Shown in pieces: positions 52,129 to 59,630 of a stretch of 64,000 nucleotides of DNA. The stretch is taken from contig NKJG01000005.1 of NCBI GenBank assembly GCA_002256395.1, positions 266,499 to 330,498 of the forward strand, written 5' to 3'. The position numbers were made by a program, and so were the translations under genes. The stretch's first letter is position 1, and every line of letters starts with the position of its first letter. Source of the stretch: Bacteroidetes bacterium B1(2017) (GTDB taxonomy: Bacteria; Bacteroidota; Bacteroidia; UKL13-3). Below the pieces are notes generated by a model. It was not told the origin of the DNA, searched no databases, and saw only the letters and a list, made by a program, of their open reading frames with translations.

Positions 52129-52992
52129 CTACTTAGCTTCTATAAACTTAGTGATAAGAGCATTTACCTTATCAGCACTTTCTATTTGTACAAAATGCCC
52201 CGAATGATGAATTATTTCTACTTGACAATTTGGGATTAATGCGGCACCTTTCTTAGCAATGCTCTCTGTGGTTTCGCCCACATGCATGAGTTTATTGGGA
52301 ATAAACGCATCTTGCTTTCCAAACACAATAAGAGTCTTCTGATTTATCTGCGGCAGAAACTTAAACACTTGTTCATTTAACATGGCCTCAATATTTGTTT
52401 GAACCATTTTGCGCCAGTACTTACCTTGCTCGCCTTGCATTAGGTGAATTAAATCCTTTACAATATGTTTGGCATCTTTCTTCTGCTCGTGGTAATAGCT
52501 ATTTTCAATGGCAGCTTCTAAGCTCATTGCATCGCCATACATCATGCCACCAAAACTTAAAAGGCCTTTCATCATACTACACTCAAAATCGTTGTAGAAC
52601 TCTAGTCCGCTTGGCGCCAATAAAACCAATTTAGAAATTAGCGTAGGATAACGCAAAGAAAGAATCAAGCTAATTTGCCCACCCATACTATGCCCAACCA
52701 ACACCACATTTTGAAGATCTAATTGAGTAATAAATCGCGCCAAACTTTCGGCGTAAAAAAACATAGAATACGGATAATCGCCTCTCGATGATAATCCATT
52801 TCCAGGCAAATCTATGGCCACACATCTAAACTGCCCCTTTAATCCCTCAATATTGTGTTTAAAAACTGGAATATAGTTGGCAAGACCATGAATAAAAAGC
52901 AAGGTTTGGTCGCCCGAACCTTCATCGCAATAAGCAATTTCGAGGTTAGAACCAATATCACATTTGTGAACGGGGAAAGGGTATTTTATCAT
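52129..52992 (-). CDS. Alpha/beta hydrolase
   Basis: 287 aa from ATG 52992 (MIKYPFPVHKCD). The 17 upstream codons to 53043 run into dispersed element G and are rejected. Oxyanion HGLANYIP, nucleophile elbow VGHSMGGQISL (Ser about 99), catalytic Asp in VFGKQDAFIP and His in HHSGHFVQIE complete the triad. The cap region carries FYNDFECSMMKGLLSFGGMM in the middle. Esterase or lipase-like; substrate unknown. Confidence 0.9.
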   Translation of the reverse strand: MIKYPFPVHKCDIGSNLEIAYCDEGSGDQTLLFIHGLANYIPVFKHNIEGLKGQFRCVAIDLPGNGLSSRGDYPYSMFFYAESLARFITQLDLQNVVLVGHSMGGQISLILSLRYPTLISKLVLLAPSGLEFYNDFECSMMKGLLSFGGMMYGDAMSLEAAIENSYYHEQKKDAKHIVKDLIHLMQGEQGKYWRKMVQTNIEAMLNEQVFKFLPQINQKTLIVFGKQDAFIPNKLMHVGETTESIAKKGAALIPNCQVEIIHHSGHFVQIESADKVNALITKFIEAK

Positions 52993-53028
52993 TTGAAGCC
53001 GCAAGGTAGTGAATTTTATGGAAGGGAG

Positions 53029-53095
53029 GGCATGGCGTTGCATGGTGTTGCTTGGACGTGCGCGGTGCTTACTTCGGCATGGTAAAAACCTGCGG
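53029..53095 (+). repeat. Dispersed hairpin element, copy G
   Basis: GGCATGGCGTTGCATGGTG, TTGCTTGGAC, hairpin GTGCGCGGTGCTTAC, TTCGGCATGGTAAAAACC, TGCGG. Starts 37 bp upstream of the hydrolase and faces copy H, forming an inverted pair with no gene inside. Confidence 0.85.
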
Positions 53096-53130
53096 AATGG
53101 CTCTCGTAAACACAGCTCCGGCGGTTCCCG

Positions 53131-53196
53131 CCGAAGGTCCTACCATGCCAAAGTAAGCGAAGCGCACGTCCATGCTACGCCATGCTATGCCATGCT
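53131..53196 (-). repeat. Dispersed hairpin element, copy H
   Basis: Minus strand: AGCATGGCATAGCATGGCG, TAGCATGGAC, hairpin GTGCGCTTCGCTTAC, TTTGGCATGGTAGGACC, TTCGG. Starts in the last codons of the GT9 gene and supplies its TAG. The G-H spacer contains a small hairpin GGCGG-TTC-CCGCC at 53120-53132. Confidence 0.85.
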
Positions 53197-54141
53197 TTCT
53201 TTCATGCACTTAAAATGACCTTTAGGGCAGGCGTTGAAGCCAATTTTACTGCAAGGTCTACAACTTAAATGTGTGTTTTCAATGATGCTTGAATGGCTGT
53301 TTATAACACCATAATAAGGTGTCATACCAAACTGTGGAATTGTATTTCCCCAGAATGAAACCGTTGGTATTTGCAGCGCTGCGGCTATATGCATTAAGCC
53401 AGTGTCATTTGTAAATAGTTTAACACTTTGCTGAACCAAAGACGCTGATTGATTTAAATTTAGTTTTCCGCAAGCAACTAGGCAGTTTGAACCTATTGCT
53501 TTTTTAATATGCTCCGCATTTTGCACATCATCTTTGCCCCCTAATAATACTACAGGTAGATCTAAGGTTTTAATCAAGCTTATAATACGTTCATTGGGCA
53601 AACGCTTAGTAAAATGTTGCGCTCCAATAGCCCAAGTGTAATAAGGTTGTTTGTTTGGTATAAATCCCTCAAATTCTTTTACGATGTCCTTTTCTGGAAT
53701 GGTATAATCCAATCCTAAGCCATCGTTTAAAATACCTAAACTTTTTGTGGTTGAAAGATATCTATCTACAATATGAACAGGTGGCAAAATATTAAACTTA
53801 AAATTTACCATCAAAAACTTTTCGAAATTTAACTTCGGAAATGAATAGGCCGTAATACCTAAAACACTCTTAATTTGAGCCGTCCGTAAGTTATTGTGCA
53901 AATCAATTACCAAATCATAATTCTGATTTTTTAGTTCTGCCGCTTTTAAAATTGGGTGTTTATCTAAAAGATGAATTTGATGAATATAAGTATTATTTTC
54001 AAGGATAATTTTATACTCGGGCTTGGTTAAATAATGAATCTCAAGATGTGGCATTTGTTTCTTTAAACACCTCACAACAGGCGTTGTAAGCACAATATCG
54101 CCAATAGAACTAAACCTAATAATTAATATCTTTTTTATCAC
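53185..54141 (-). CDS. Glycosyltransferase family 9 (heptosyltransferase-like)
   Basis: 318 aa from GTG 54141 (MIKKILIIRFSSIGDIVL); a TTG 12 codons upstream is less likely. N-terminal IRFSSIGDIVLTTPVVRCLK and C-terminal FTNDTGLMHIAAALQIPTVSFWG (in two parts) are the acceptor and nucleotide-sugar landmarks of ADP-heptose:LPS transferases. C-terminal Cys cluster CRPCSKIGFNACPKGHFKC. It probably adds a sugar to the LPS core. The last Ser-Met-Ala and TAG are from dispersed element H. Confidence 0.9.
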   Translation of the reverse strand: MIKKILIIRFSSIGDIVLTTPVVRCLKKQMPHLEIHYLTKPEYKIILENNTYIHQIHLLDKHPILKAAELKNQNYDLVIDLHNNLRTAQIKSVLGITAYSFPKLNFEKFLMVNFKFNILPPVHIVDRYLSTTKSLGILNDGLGLDYTIPEKDIVKEFEGFIPNKQPYYTWAIGAQHFTKRLPNERIISLIKTLDLPVVLLGGKDDVQNAEHIKKAIGSNCLVACGKLNLNQSASLVQQSVKLFTNDTGLMHIAAALQIPTVSFWGNTIPQFGMTPYYGVINSHSSIIENTHLSCRPCSKIGFNACPKGHFKCMKESMA

Positions 54142-54200
54142 CTTGTTTTCCTTTACTCGAATATATAATTTTAACAAGAAGAAGGTAGCTGGTCGCTGGT

Positions 54201-54234
54201 TCTTTCTCTTTCTCTTTCTCTTTCTCTTTCTCCT
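54201..54234. repeat. (TTTCTC)n simple repeat
   Basis: About five TTTCTC hexamers between the GT9 and LYS1-like genes, ending right at the TAG of the latter. A related purine/pyrimidine tract is at 58845-58915. Confidence 0.85.
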
Positions 54235-55437
54235 CTAATTCACATAATCTGCCAAATACAAAAACTTCTCCATAAGCTTGCCGTCTTTGGCAATGGTAGC
54301 GTTATGTATAATGTGGTCTTTATCTTCTATAAGCAGGTTTGGTAATACGTGGCGTACCAATTGTTCGCCAAATTCTATGGAAGCATCAAAAGGTAATTCA
54401 CAAGGCAAATTACCTACTGCTTGCACATCAATTACATTGGGCTGAAAAGGCGCAACCTCTTTTTCTAAATATACATTATACCCATAAAATGGATTATTAA
54501 TTGTGGTGCTTCTAACCGTACTTGGAATAGGACCCGGTACATCACACGTAATATCCGAAATAACTTTAATTCTAAAGTCGCTATCCTTCATTTCTTCGTG
54601 CGTAAAAAACTCCTCAATGCCATCTTTCCAAAACACACTGTTTAGCATAATATCTGCCTTCTGATAATAGGGTTTAAAGCAACTTCTATAATCTTCTGGG
54701 TGTTTGTAAAAATCAGATTTATCCCAAGGCTTTCCATCTTTGCGTTCATAATAATCTTCACTACGTAAGTGCACAAAAATGGCCTTGTTATATTCGTCTT
54801 CTAAAAATTCTTCCTGACTTACCTGATGTATTCTCAACTTTCTCAACAACTCAATACACCCATGTGCTACCCTGCCATCGCCGCACAATACAATTCGTAC
54901 TGGTGGCATTTTTAGCCCCTGGTATTGAGCTAATAACTCGGCATAATTGGCTAATTCATTGGCTGGTTTTAAAGTATAATAGCCATACTTTTTACCCAAC
55001 ATTAAAAACGCATAATGGGTTCCAACAATACCAGCAAACCTACCAAAACCTATAATTCTATTGCCTGCTTCCCAAGTTAAGGTTTCGTAATCAATTAAGG
55101 TAATGTTCTTAGCTAAAATGGTACGCAATAAGTTTCTATTATGCGATTGTTTTTTAATGGTGTGTGAAAAAAATAAATAGGTTTTATTGGCCAGTAATTG
55201 ATCGGCAGGAACCTCTTTCACGCCCATCAAAATATCGCATTCGCTCAAATCTTCTTTTACCTCTACGCCTGCTGCAACATATTGTTCATCGCTAAAGCAT
55301 CTAAAAGGGCTGGGCTGAACCAATACACGAGTGCCAGGAAAAAAGTTCATTACCTCCACGCAATGTTGCGGAGTAAGTGGAGTGCGCAAGTCTTCTGGTT
55401 TCTTGCCTTCTCTAATAATTCCAATTATTTTTCCCAT
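54235..55437 (-). CDS. Saccharopine dehydrogenase-like (LYS1-type) NAD(P) oxidoreductase
   Basis: 400 aa. N-terminal AlaDh/PNT-like domain starts MGKIIGIIREGKKPEDLRTPLTP (two parts); the middle has VRIVLCGDGRVAHG as the nucleotide-binding loop and ISDITCDVPGPIPST in the catalytic region. Similar Bacteroidota proteins are annotated as alanine dehydrogenase/LYS1-like. It would reversibly join an amino acid with a keto acid; exact substrate uncertain. dnaG ends 6 bp upstream, so this gene is probably read from dnaG. Confidence 0.82.
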   Translation of the reverse strand: MGKIIGIIREGKKPEDLRTPLTPQHCVEVMNFFPGTRVLVQPSPFRCFSDEQYVAAGVEVKEDLSECDILMGVKEVPADQLLANKTYLFFSHTIKKQSHNRNLLRTILAKNITLIDYETLTWEAGNRIIGFGRFAGIVGTHYAFLMLGKKYGYYTLKPANELANYAELLAQYQGLKMPPVRIVLCGDGRVAHGCIELLRKLRIHQVSQEEFLEDEYNKAIFVHLRSEDYYERKDGKPWDKSDFYKHPEDYRSCFKPYYQKADIMLNSVFWKDGIEEFFTHEEMKDSDFRIKVISDITCDVPGPIPSTVRSTTINNPFYGYNVYLEKEVAPFQPNVIDVQAVGNLPCELPFDASIEFGEQLVRHVLPNLLIEDKDHIIHNATIAKDGKLMEKFLYLADYVN

Positions 55438-55443
55438 ACCTAC

Positions 55444-57372
55444 TTAATGTAAAATAACAGCCCCTATTTTATGCGATAGCTCTTGTTGTTTTTGTTTCAC
55501 CAACTTATATACTTCCATGTTTAGGTTTAAATCGGCCTCGGCATTATTATCCTGAGCCAACTTTAATTCTGCCTGAACTTGGTCGAGCATTTTGTTTAAA
55601 TTATACTTTTCTAAATACAGCAATGCCGATTCTACATCTTTTAAAAAGATATCATCGGGATGCTCCATGGTAATATCATATTTGCTTACCCACCTGCTAC
55701 TCATCTCATGCATTACTGCCAATAAATTAGCTGCGGCAGTGCTTACAATAGTATTGGCACTTTGTGTAAATGTTTGAGTAGTAAACTCGGTTTGGTTCAG
55801 CAATAAACTCCTAAACTCCTGCAACATCAAACGCATTACTTCATGTTCAAAACCTATTTCTTCTGCATCCATTTTCCGAATAATATACTCGGCCACATTG
55901 CTATAACCTGGTGCAGGTTTATGTCCATGAAGCAATAATAGTTTTACAATATATTGCTCTTGATCGTAGGTTGGCGAACCTTGCATAATTTGGGCCAACT
56001 CTTCTTGATGAGGTACCTCCTTAGGCTGTTCGCTAATCCATTCTTTTTCTTTTTGTGTTAAGAAACCACTTCTACTTTTATTTAACTCAGCAATTAATAA
56101 TTGCTCGTTCATATCAAGCAAAACAGCACATTCGCGAATAAACGCCATGCGCTTAATGCCATCTGGAATTTTACTTATACTCTCTACAATATCCCTTGTT
56201 ACCTGAGCCTTTTTTAAAGGATCATGTTCGGCATCTTTTAGCAAGAGATTCACTTTAAACAAAATAAAATCGCGCGTTTCTTTTTGCAGGTATTCTTGAA
56301 AGGCTTCCGAACCAACTTTCTTTGAATAACTATCTGGGTCATCACCATCAGGGAACAAGAGAACTTTTACATTTAAGCCCTGCTCTAAAAGCATATCAAT
56401 ACCACGCAAACTGGCCTTTATACCAGCTGCATCGCCATCATATAAAACCGTTACATTATCGGTATGGCGTTTTATAAGCCTAATCTGATTTTCGGTTAAA
56501 GAAGTACCGCTCGATGCTACCACATTTTCTACCCCAGCCTGGTGCATAGAAATAACATCCGTATAGCCTTCTACCAAATACACAAAATCATTTTGGCGTA
56601 TGGCATTCTTAGCAAAGAACAAACCGTATAACTCGTTGCTCTTATGATACAATAAGGTCTCGGGCGAGTTTACGTATTTGGCACTCTTATCATCTTTCTT
56701 TAATTGCCTACCTGCAAAAGCAATAATCTTACCTGTTGAGCCATGTATAATAAACATAACCCTTCCGCGGTAAGCATCATACACTTTGCCACCCTCATTT
56801 TGTTTAACCAAACCACCTTTTACTAATACCTCTTGCGAAAATTGTTGGTTGGTGGCAGCATTGGTAAAGCTATCCCAGCTATCATGACTATATCCTAGTC
56901 TGAACTTTTTAATGATATCCGTTCTAAAACCGCGCTCTTCAAAATACGATAAGCCAATGTTTTTGCCCTCTTCACTTTCCCATAATTCCTTCTCAAAAAA
57001 ATCGGCCGCCCAATTGTTTAATATCTGCAAGCTCTCTTTTTCTGAACGCAAGGCTCGCTCTTGATCTATGTTTACATTCTCTTGTTGAGGCCACTCAATT
57101 CTATATCTATCGGCCAAATTCCTGAGAGCTTCAATATAGCTTAAGCTATCGTGCTCCATTACAAAGTTTACGGCATTACCCGCTTTGCCACAGCCAAAAC
57201 ATTTAAAAATACCTTTGGCTGGTGAAACAGAAAAAGAAGGCGTTTTTTCGTTATGGAAGGGACATAAACCCGTAAGATTTGCACCTCTACGTTTCAATCG
57301 CACATAATCGCCCACCACCTCTTCTATATTGGCAGCGTTTAGTATCTCTTCTATCTTACTTTGCGGTATCAT
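55444..57372 (-). CDS. dnaG: DNA primase DnaG
   Basis: 642 aa. Synthesises RNA primers at the replication fork. CHC2 zinc ribbon with C37, H40, C58, C61 (LCPFHNEKTPSFSV ... KCFGCGKAG); catalytic core with TOPRIM VEGYTDVISMHQAG and the DGDAAG motif (about 310); C-terminal helicase-binding domain from about 440. Full length. The start is 59 bp from a variable hairpin of element I. Confidence 0.97.
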   Translation of the reverse strand: MIPQSKIEEILNAANIEEVVGDYVRLKRRGANLTGLCPFHNEKTPSFSVSPAKGIFKCFGCGKAGNAVNFVMEHDSLSYIEALRNLADRYRIEWPQQENVNIDQERALRSEKESLQILNNWAADFFEKELWESEEGKNIGLSYFEERGFRTDIIKKFRLGYSHDSWDSFTNAATNQQFSQEVLVKGGLVKQNEGGKVYDAYRGRVMFIIHGSTGKIIAFAGRQLKKDDKSAKYVNSPETLLYHKSNELYGLFFAKNAIRQNDFVYLVEGYTDVISMHQAGVENVVASSGTSLTENQIRLIKRHTDNVTVLYDGDAAGIKASLRGIDMLLEQGLNVKVLLFPDGDDPDSYSKKVGSEAFQEYLQKETRDFILFKVNLLLKDAEHDPLKKAQVTRDIVESISKIPDGIKRMAFIRECAVLLDMNEQLLIAELNKSRSGFLTQKEKEWISEQPKEVPHQEELAQIMQGSPTYDQEQYIVKLLLLHGHKPAPGYSNVAEYIIRKMDAEEIGFEHEVMRLMLQEFRSLLLNQTEFTTQTFTQSANTIVSTAAANLLAVMHEMSSRWVSKYDITMEHPDDIFLKDVESALLYLEKYNLNKMLDQVQAELKLAQDNNAEADLNLNMEVYKLVKQKQQELSHKIGAVILH

Positions 57373-57430
57373 TTGGGCCGGTGAAAGTAGGCAAATTTAA
57401 GGGAATATTTCAACATATTAGGCAGGGAGT

Positions 57431-57520
57431 AGAGTGCCGCCGCTATCGCTTTGGCACTCTACGCATGGCGTTGCATGGACGTCTTGCGATGCAAGACTTA
57501 GGCATGGCAGGACCTTCGGA
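57431..57520 (+). repeat. Dispersed hairpin element, copy I
   Basis: Begins with a variable inverted repeat AGAGTGCC / GGCACTCT (57431-57460), then GCATGGCG, TTGCATGGAC, perfect hairpin GTCTTGCGATGCAAGAC, TTAGGCATGGCAGGACC, TTCGG. Lies upstream of dnaG, reading away from it, facing copy J. Confidence 0.85.
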
Positions 57521-57550
57521 GGGTTAAGGGCATGACATGCCCTATTCAAG

Positions 57551-57647
57551 CCGCAGGTCTTACCATGCCTTAGTAAGCGAAGCTTACATCCATGCAACGC
57601 CATGCGTTGTCTGCCATAGCTTTAGCGGAGGCAGGCAACACCATGCC
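57551..57647 (-). repeat. Dispersed hairpin element, copy J
   Basis: Minus strand: GGCATGGT, an inverted repeat GTTGCCTGCC / GGCAGACAAC with one G-T pair, GCATGGCGTTGCATGGAT, perfect 6-bp hairpin GTAAGCTTCGCTTAC, TAAGGCATGGTAAGACC, TGCGG. Forms an empty inverted pair with I across about 30 bp. Together I and J fill the 318-bp gap between dnaG and the kinase gene. Confidence 0.85.
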
Positions 57648-57690
57648 TTTTCGCTTCAATTCCCTACATTTGCTCATAGAAAAAAAGACC

Positions 57691-58485
57691 ATGTCATCTA
57701 AATCACTTAATTTAAGAACCGTAAACCTCACCCGCTATGTTACGCCGCTGCGCGAAGGCGGCTCAATGCCCGCCATTGCTGAGGCGGATGATGGTTTTTT
57801 ATATGTGGTAAAATTTAGAGGTGCAGGCCAGGGAAGCAAAGCCTTAATTGCCGAATTAATTGGTGGCGAAATAGCTCGCCTACTTGGTTTACGCATGCCC
57901 GAGTTAGTTTTTGTAAACCTAGATGAAGCCTTTGGAAGGACCGAAGCCGATGAAGAAATTCAAGATTTATTAAAGGCAAGTACGGGCTTAAATTTGGCTT
58001 TGCATTTTTTATCAGGTGCCATTAGTTATGATCCTTTAGTATGCAGTGTTGATCCATTAGAAGCATCTAAAATAGTTTGGCTTGATGCCCTGCTTATGAA
58101 CATGGATAGAACCGCACGCAATACCAATATGCTTATGTGGCGCAAAGAACTTTGGTTAATAGATCATGGTGCAGCGTTGTATTTTCATCATACAGGCACG
58201 CCATGGGATTCTAAGGCCCAGCAGAATTTTGAGTTAATAAAAAACCATGTCTTGCTTAGCAAAGCTACCCACTTAGAAGAAGTAGAAACACTCGCACATA
58301 AAAATATAAGCAAAGAACTTATTCAAGAAATTGTAGCGCTTATTCCAATATCTTGGCTCGAAACAGATTTAATTTATGAAAATGCCGAGGCACAACGCCA
58401 AGCATATGCCCGCTATTTAGAAAACAGATTGCTTCACTCAAACACTTTTATAAAGGAGATTCAAGATGCACAAAAATCTGTTTGA
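57691..58485 (+). CDS. HipA-like kinase domain protein
   Basis: 264 aa from ATG 57691 (MSSKSLNLRT), after a purine-rich stretch; 33 upstream codons derive from element J and are rejected. It matches stand-alone HipA-like kinases: Lys41 (LYVVKFRG), Glu56, catalytic loop NMDRTARNTN with D139 and N144, and metal Asp158 in LWLIDHGAALYF. It should phosphorylate a protein or small molecule; the target is unknown. It lacks the N-subdomain of E. coli HipA, and no HipB-like DNA-binding protein is adjacent. Overlaps the next gene by 20 bp. Confidence 0.8.
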   Translation: MSSKSLNLRTVNLTRYVTPLREGGSMPAIAEADDGFLYVVKFRGAGQGSKALIAELIGGEIARLLGLRMPELVFVNLDEAFGRTEADEEIQDLLKASTGLNLALHFLSGAISYDPLVCSVDPLEASKIVWLDALLMNMDRTARNTNMLMWRKELWLIDHGAALYFHHTGTPWDSKAQQNFELIKNHVLLSKATHLEEVETLAHKNISKELIQEIVALIPISWLETDLIYENAEAQRQAYARYLENRLLHSNTFIKEIQDAQKSV

Positions 58486-58846
58486 GTACGCCATTATCCG
58501 CGTGGTGCCTATGGTTGAGCGCGAAGAGTTTATAAATGTTGGGGTAATATTATTCTGCAAAGACCTACACTATTTAGGGTCAAAAATAGAGCTAAATAGC
58601 AGCAAACTTTTAGCCCTAGCTCCTACTATTGACATACAAGATATACAAGCCAATTTAAGTGCCTTACAACAAATTTGTGATGGCAAGGCAAGCACAAATC
58701 CAATAAGTCAATTAAGCACACCCGAGCGATTTAGATGGCTCACTGCCACACGCAGCACACTTATACAATGCTCTAAAGTTCACCCAGGCTTTTGTGCCGA
58801 ACCAAGCCAGGAGTTGGAGAAGCTTTTTGAGAAGATGATTCTTTGA
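58466..58846 (+). CDS. DUF3037 family protein
   Basis: 126 aa. DUF3037 by FEYAIIRVVPMVEREEFINVGVILFCKD (in two parts), an alpha/beta domain. Its start lies within the end of the HipA-like kinase gene, so translation is coupled; this two-gene pair recurs in many bacteria. The protein may be the partner, regulator or substrate of the kinase. Function not known. A purine-rich tract follows directly after the stop. Confidence 0.8.
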   Translation: MHKNLFEYAIIRVVPMVEREEFINVGVILFCKDLHYLGSKIELNSSKLLALAPTIDIQDIQANLSALQQICDGKASTNPISQLSTPERFRWLTATRSTLIQCSKVHPGFCAEPSQELEKLFEKMIL

Positions 58847-58915
58847 AGAAAGAGAAAGTGAAAGTGAAAGAGAAAAAAAAGGACCTCTTTCTGTTTCTGA
58901 TTCTCTTTCTTTCCT
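58845..58915. repeat. Purine/pyrimidine inverted tract
   Basis: A GAAAGAGAAAGTGAAAGTG-like purine run followed by CTCTTTCTGTTTCTGATTCT and CTTTCTTTCC forms an imperfect long hairpin right after the DUF3037 stop; it may work as a transcription stop. Confidence 0.6.
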
Positions 58916-58989
58916 CCAACTATTTAAAGAAAAAGCGTGAAGCGTATGGCAGAGGGCGTGAAGACAGGGTAAGACAAGGTATGAATTTA

Positions 58990-59300
58990 GGTAAAGCCCC
59001 AGTGGGGCGACATATTGCAAGCTTCGACAGGCTCAGTTACCTTTTGATCGGCAAAGTTCACTAAGTTTGTCGAAGGGAAATAGCCTGGGCCTTTAGGCCA
59101 GGGAATATAGGTTATCCAAATACTATCTTGGAGGCCTTTAGGCCTTTTCTATTTCATATGAATTTCCTGCAATAAATAAATCTCTAATACAAGGAAAAGG
59201 CCTAAAGGCCTAAAAAGGAGTTATCGACGTTATCAAATCCCAAGCCTAAAGGCCTGGGCTATTAAGAAGTGGTCTTTGCCCCCAAGCCCTGAAAGGGCGA
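58990..59300. repeat. Cluster of short palindromic intergenic repeats
   Basis: Within the 466-bp gap: GCCCCAGTGGGGC (58995), CTTCGACA / TGTCGAAG 46 bp apart (59022-59075), CCTGGGCCTTTAGGCCAGGG (59084-59103), AGGCCTTTAGGCCT (59132-59145), AGGCCTAAAGGCCT (59198-59211), AAGCCTAAAGGCCTGGG (59242-59258) and GCCCTGAAAGGGC (59284). No gene seen. Confidence 0.85.
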
Positions 59301-59312
59301 AATACCAAAACA

Positions 59313-59585
59313 TTATTGCAAATTTAAGGCATCAACAATACCAAAAGCAATCAATAGCAGAGAAAAGAATACCCCAATAGGAAGTAAAATCAAAAGTAAA
59401 ATCATCTTGTTTCTTAGCGGCTTATCAACTCGTTTGGAGAGTTTATAATAATTAACTAAATCTTCCAAATAACCAGCAAAGAAGCTCCTATTAAAACCAT
59501 GCTTTATTACCACACTATTTATGTGAAAAAAAATATAAATCGAAGCAACTAAAACTAATATACCTAAATAAAAAAGTATTTCCAT
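59313..59585 (-). CDS. Small two-helix membrane protein
   Basis: 90 aa from ATG 59585 (MEILFYLGILVLVASIYIFF). Two TM segments at about 2-22 and 58-82, with a basic loop YYKLSKRVDKPLRNKM between. No family recognised. It follows the long T9SS gene with a 45-bp gap on the same strand. Confidence 0.55.
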   Translation of the reverse strand: MEILFYLGILVLVASIYIFFHINSVVIKHGFNRSFFAGYLEDLVNYYKLSKRVDKPLRNKMILLLILLPIGVFFSLLLIAFGIVDALNLQ

Positions 59586-59630
59586 CACCCTAACTGTTAG
59601 GTATTTAAAAGACAAACAAGTAGTACAAAC

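Noticed and set aside
52993..53043. N-terminal extension of the alpha/beta hydrolase
   Set aside because: Encoded by element G; the MQRHAL start also appears in front of the kinase gene because both read through the same repeat.
57592..57690. N-terminal extension of the HipA-like kinase
   Set aside because: Encoded by element J; a proper ATG follows at 57691.
58843..59064. 73-residue Lys/Glu-rich frame after DUF3037
   Set aside because: Derived from the purine tract and palindromes; no plausible protein.
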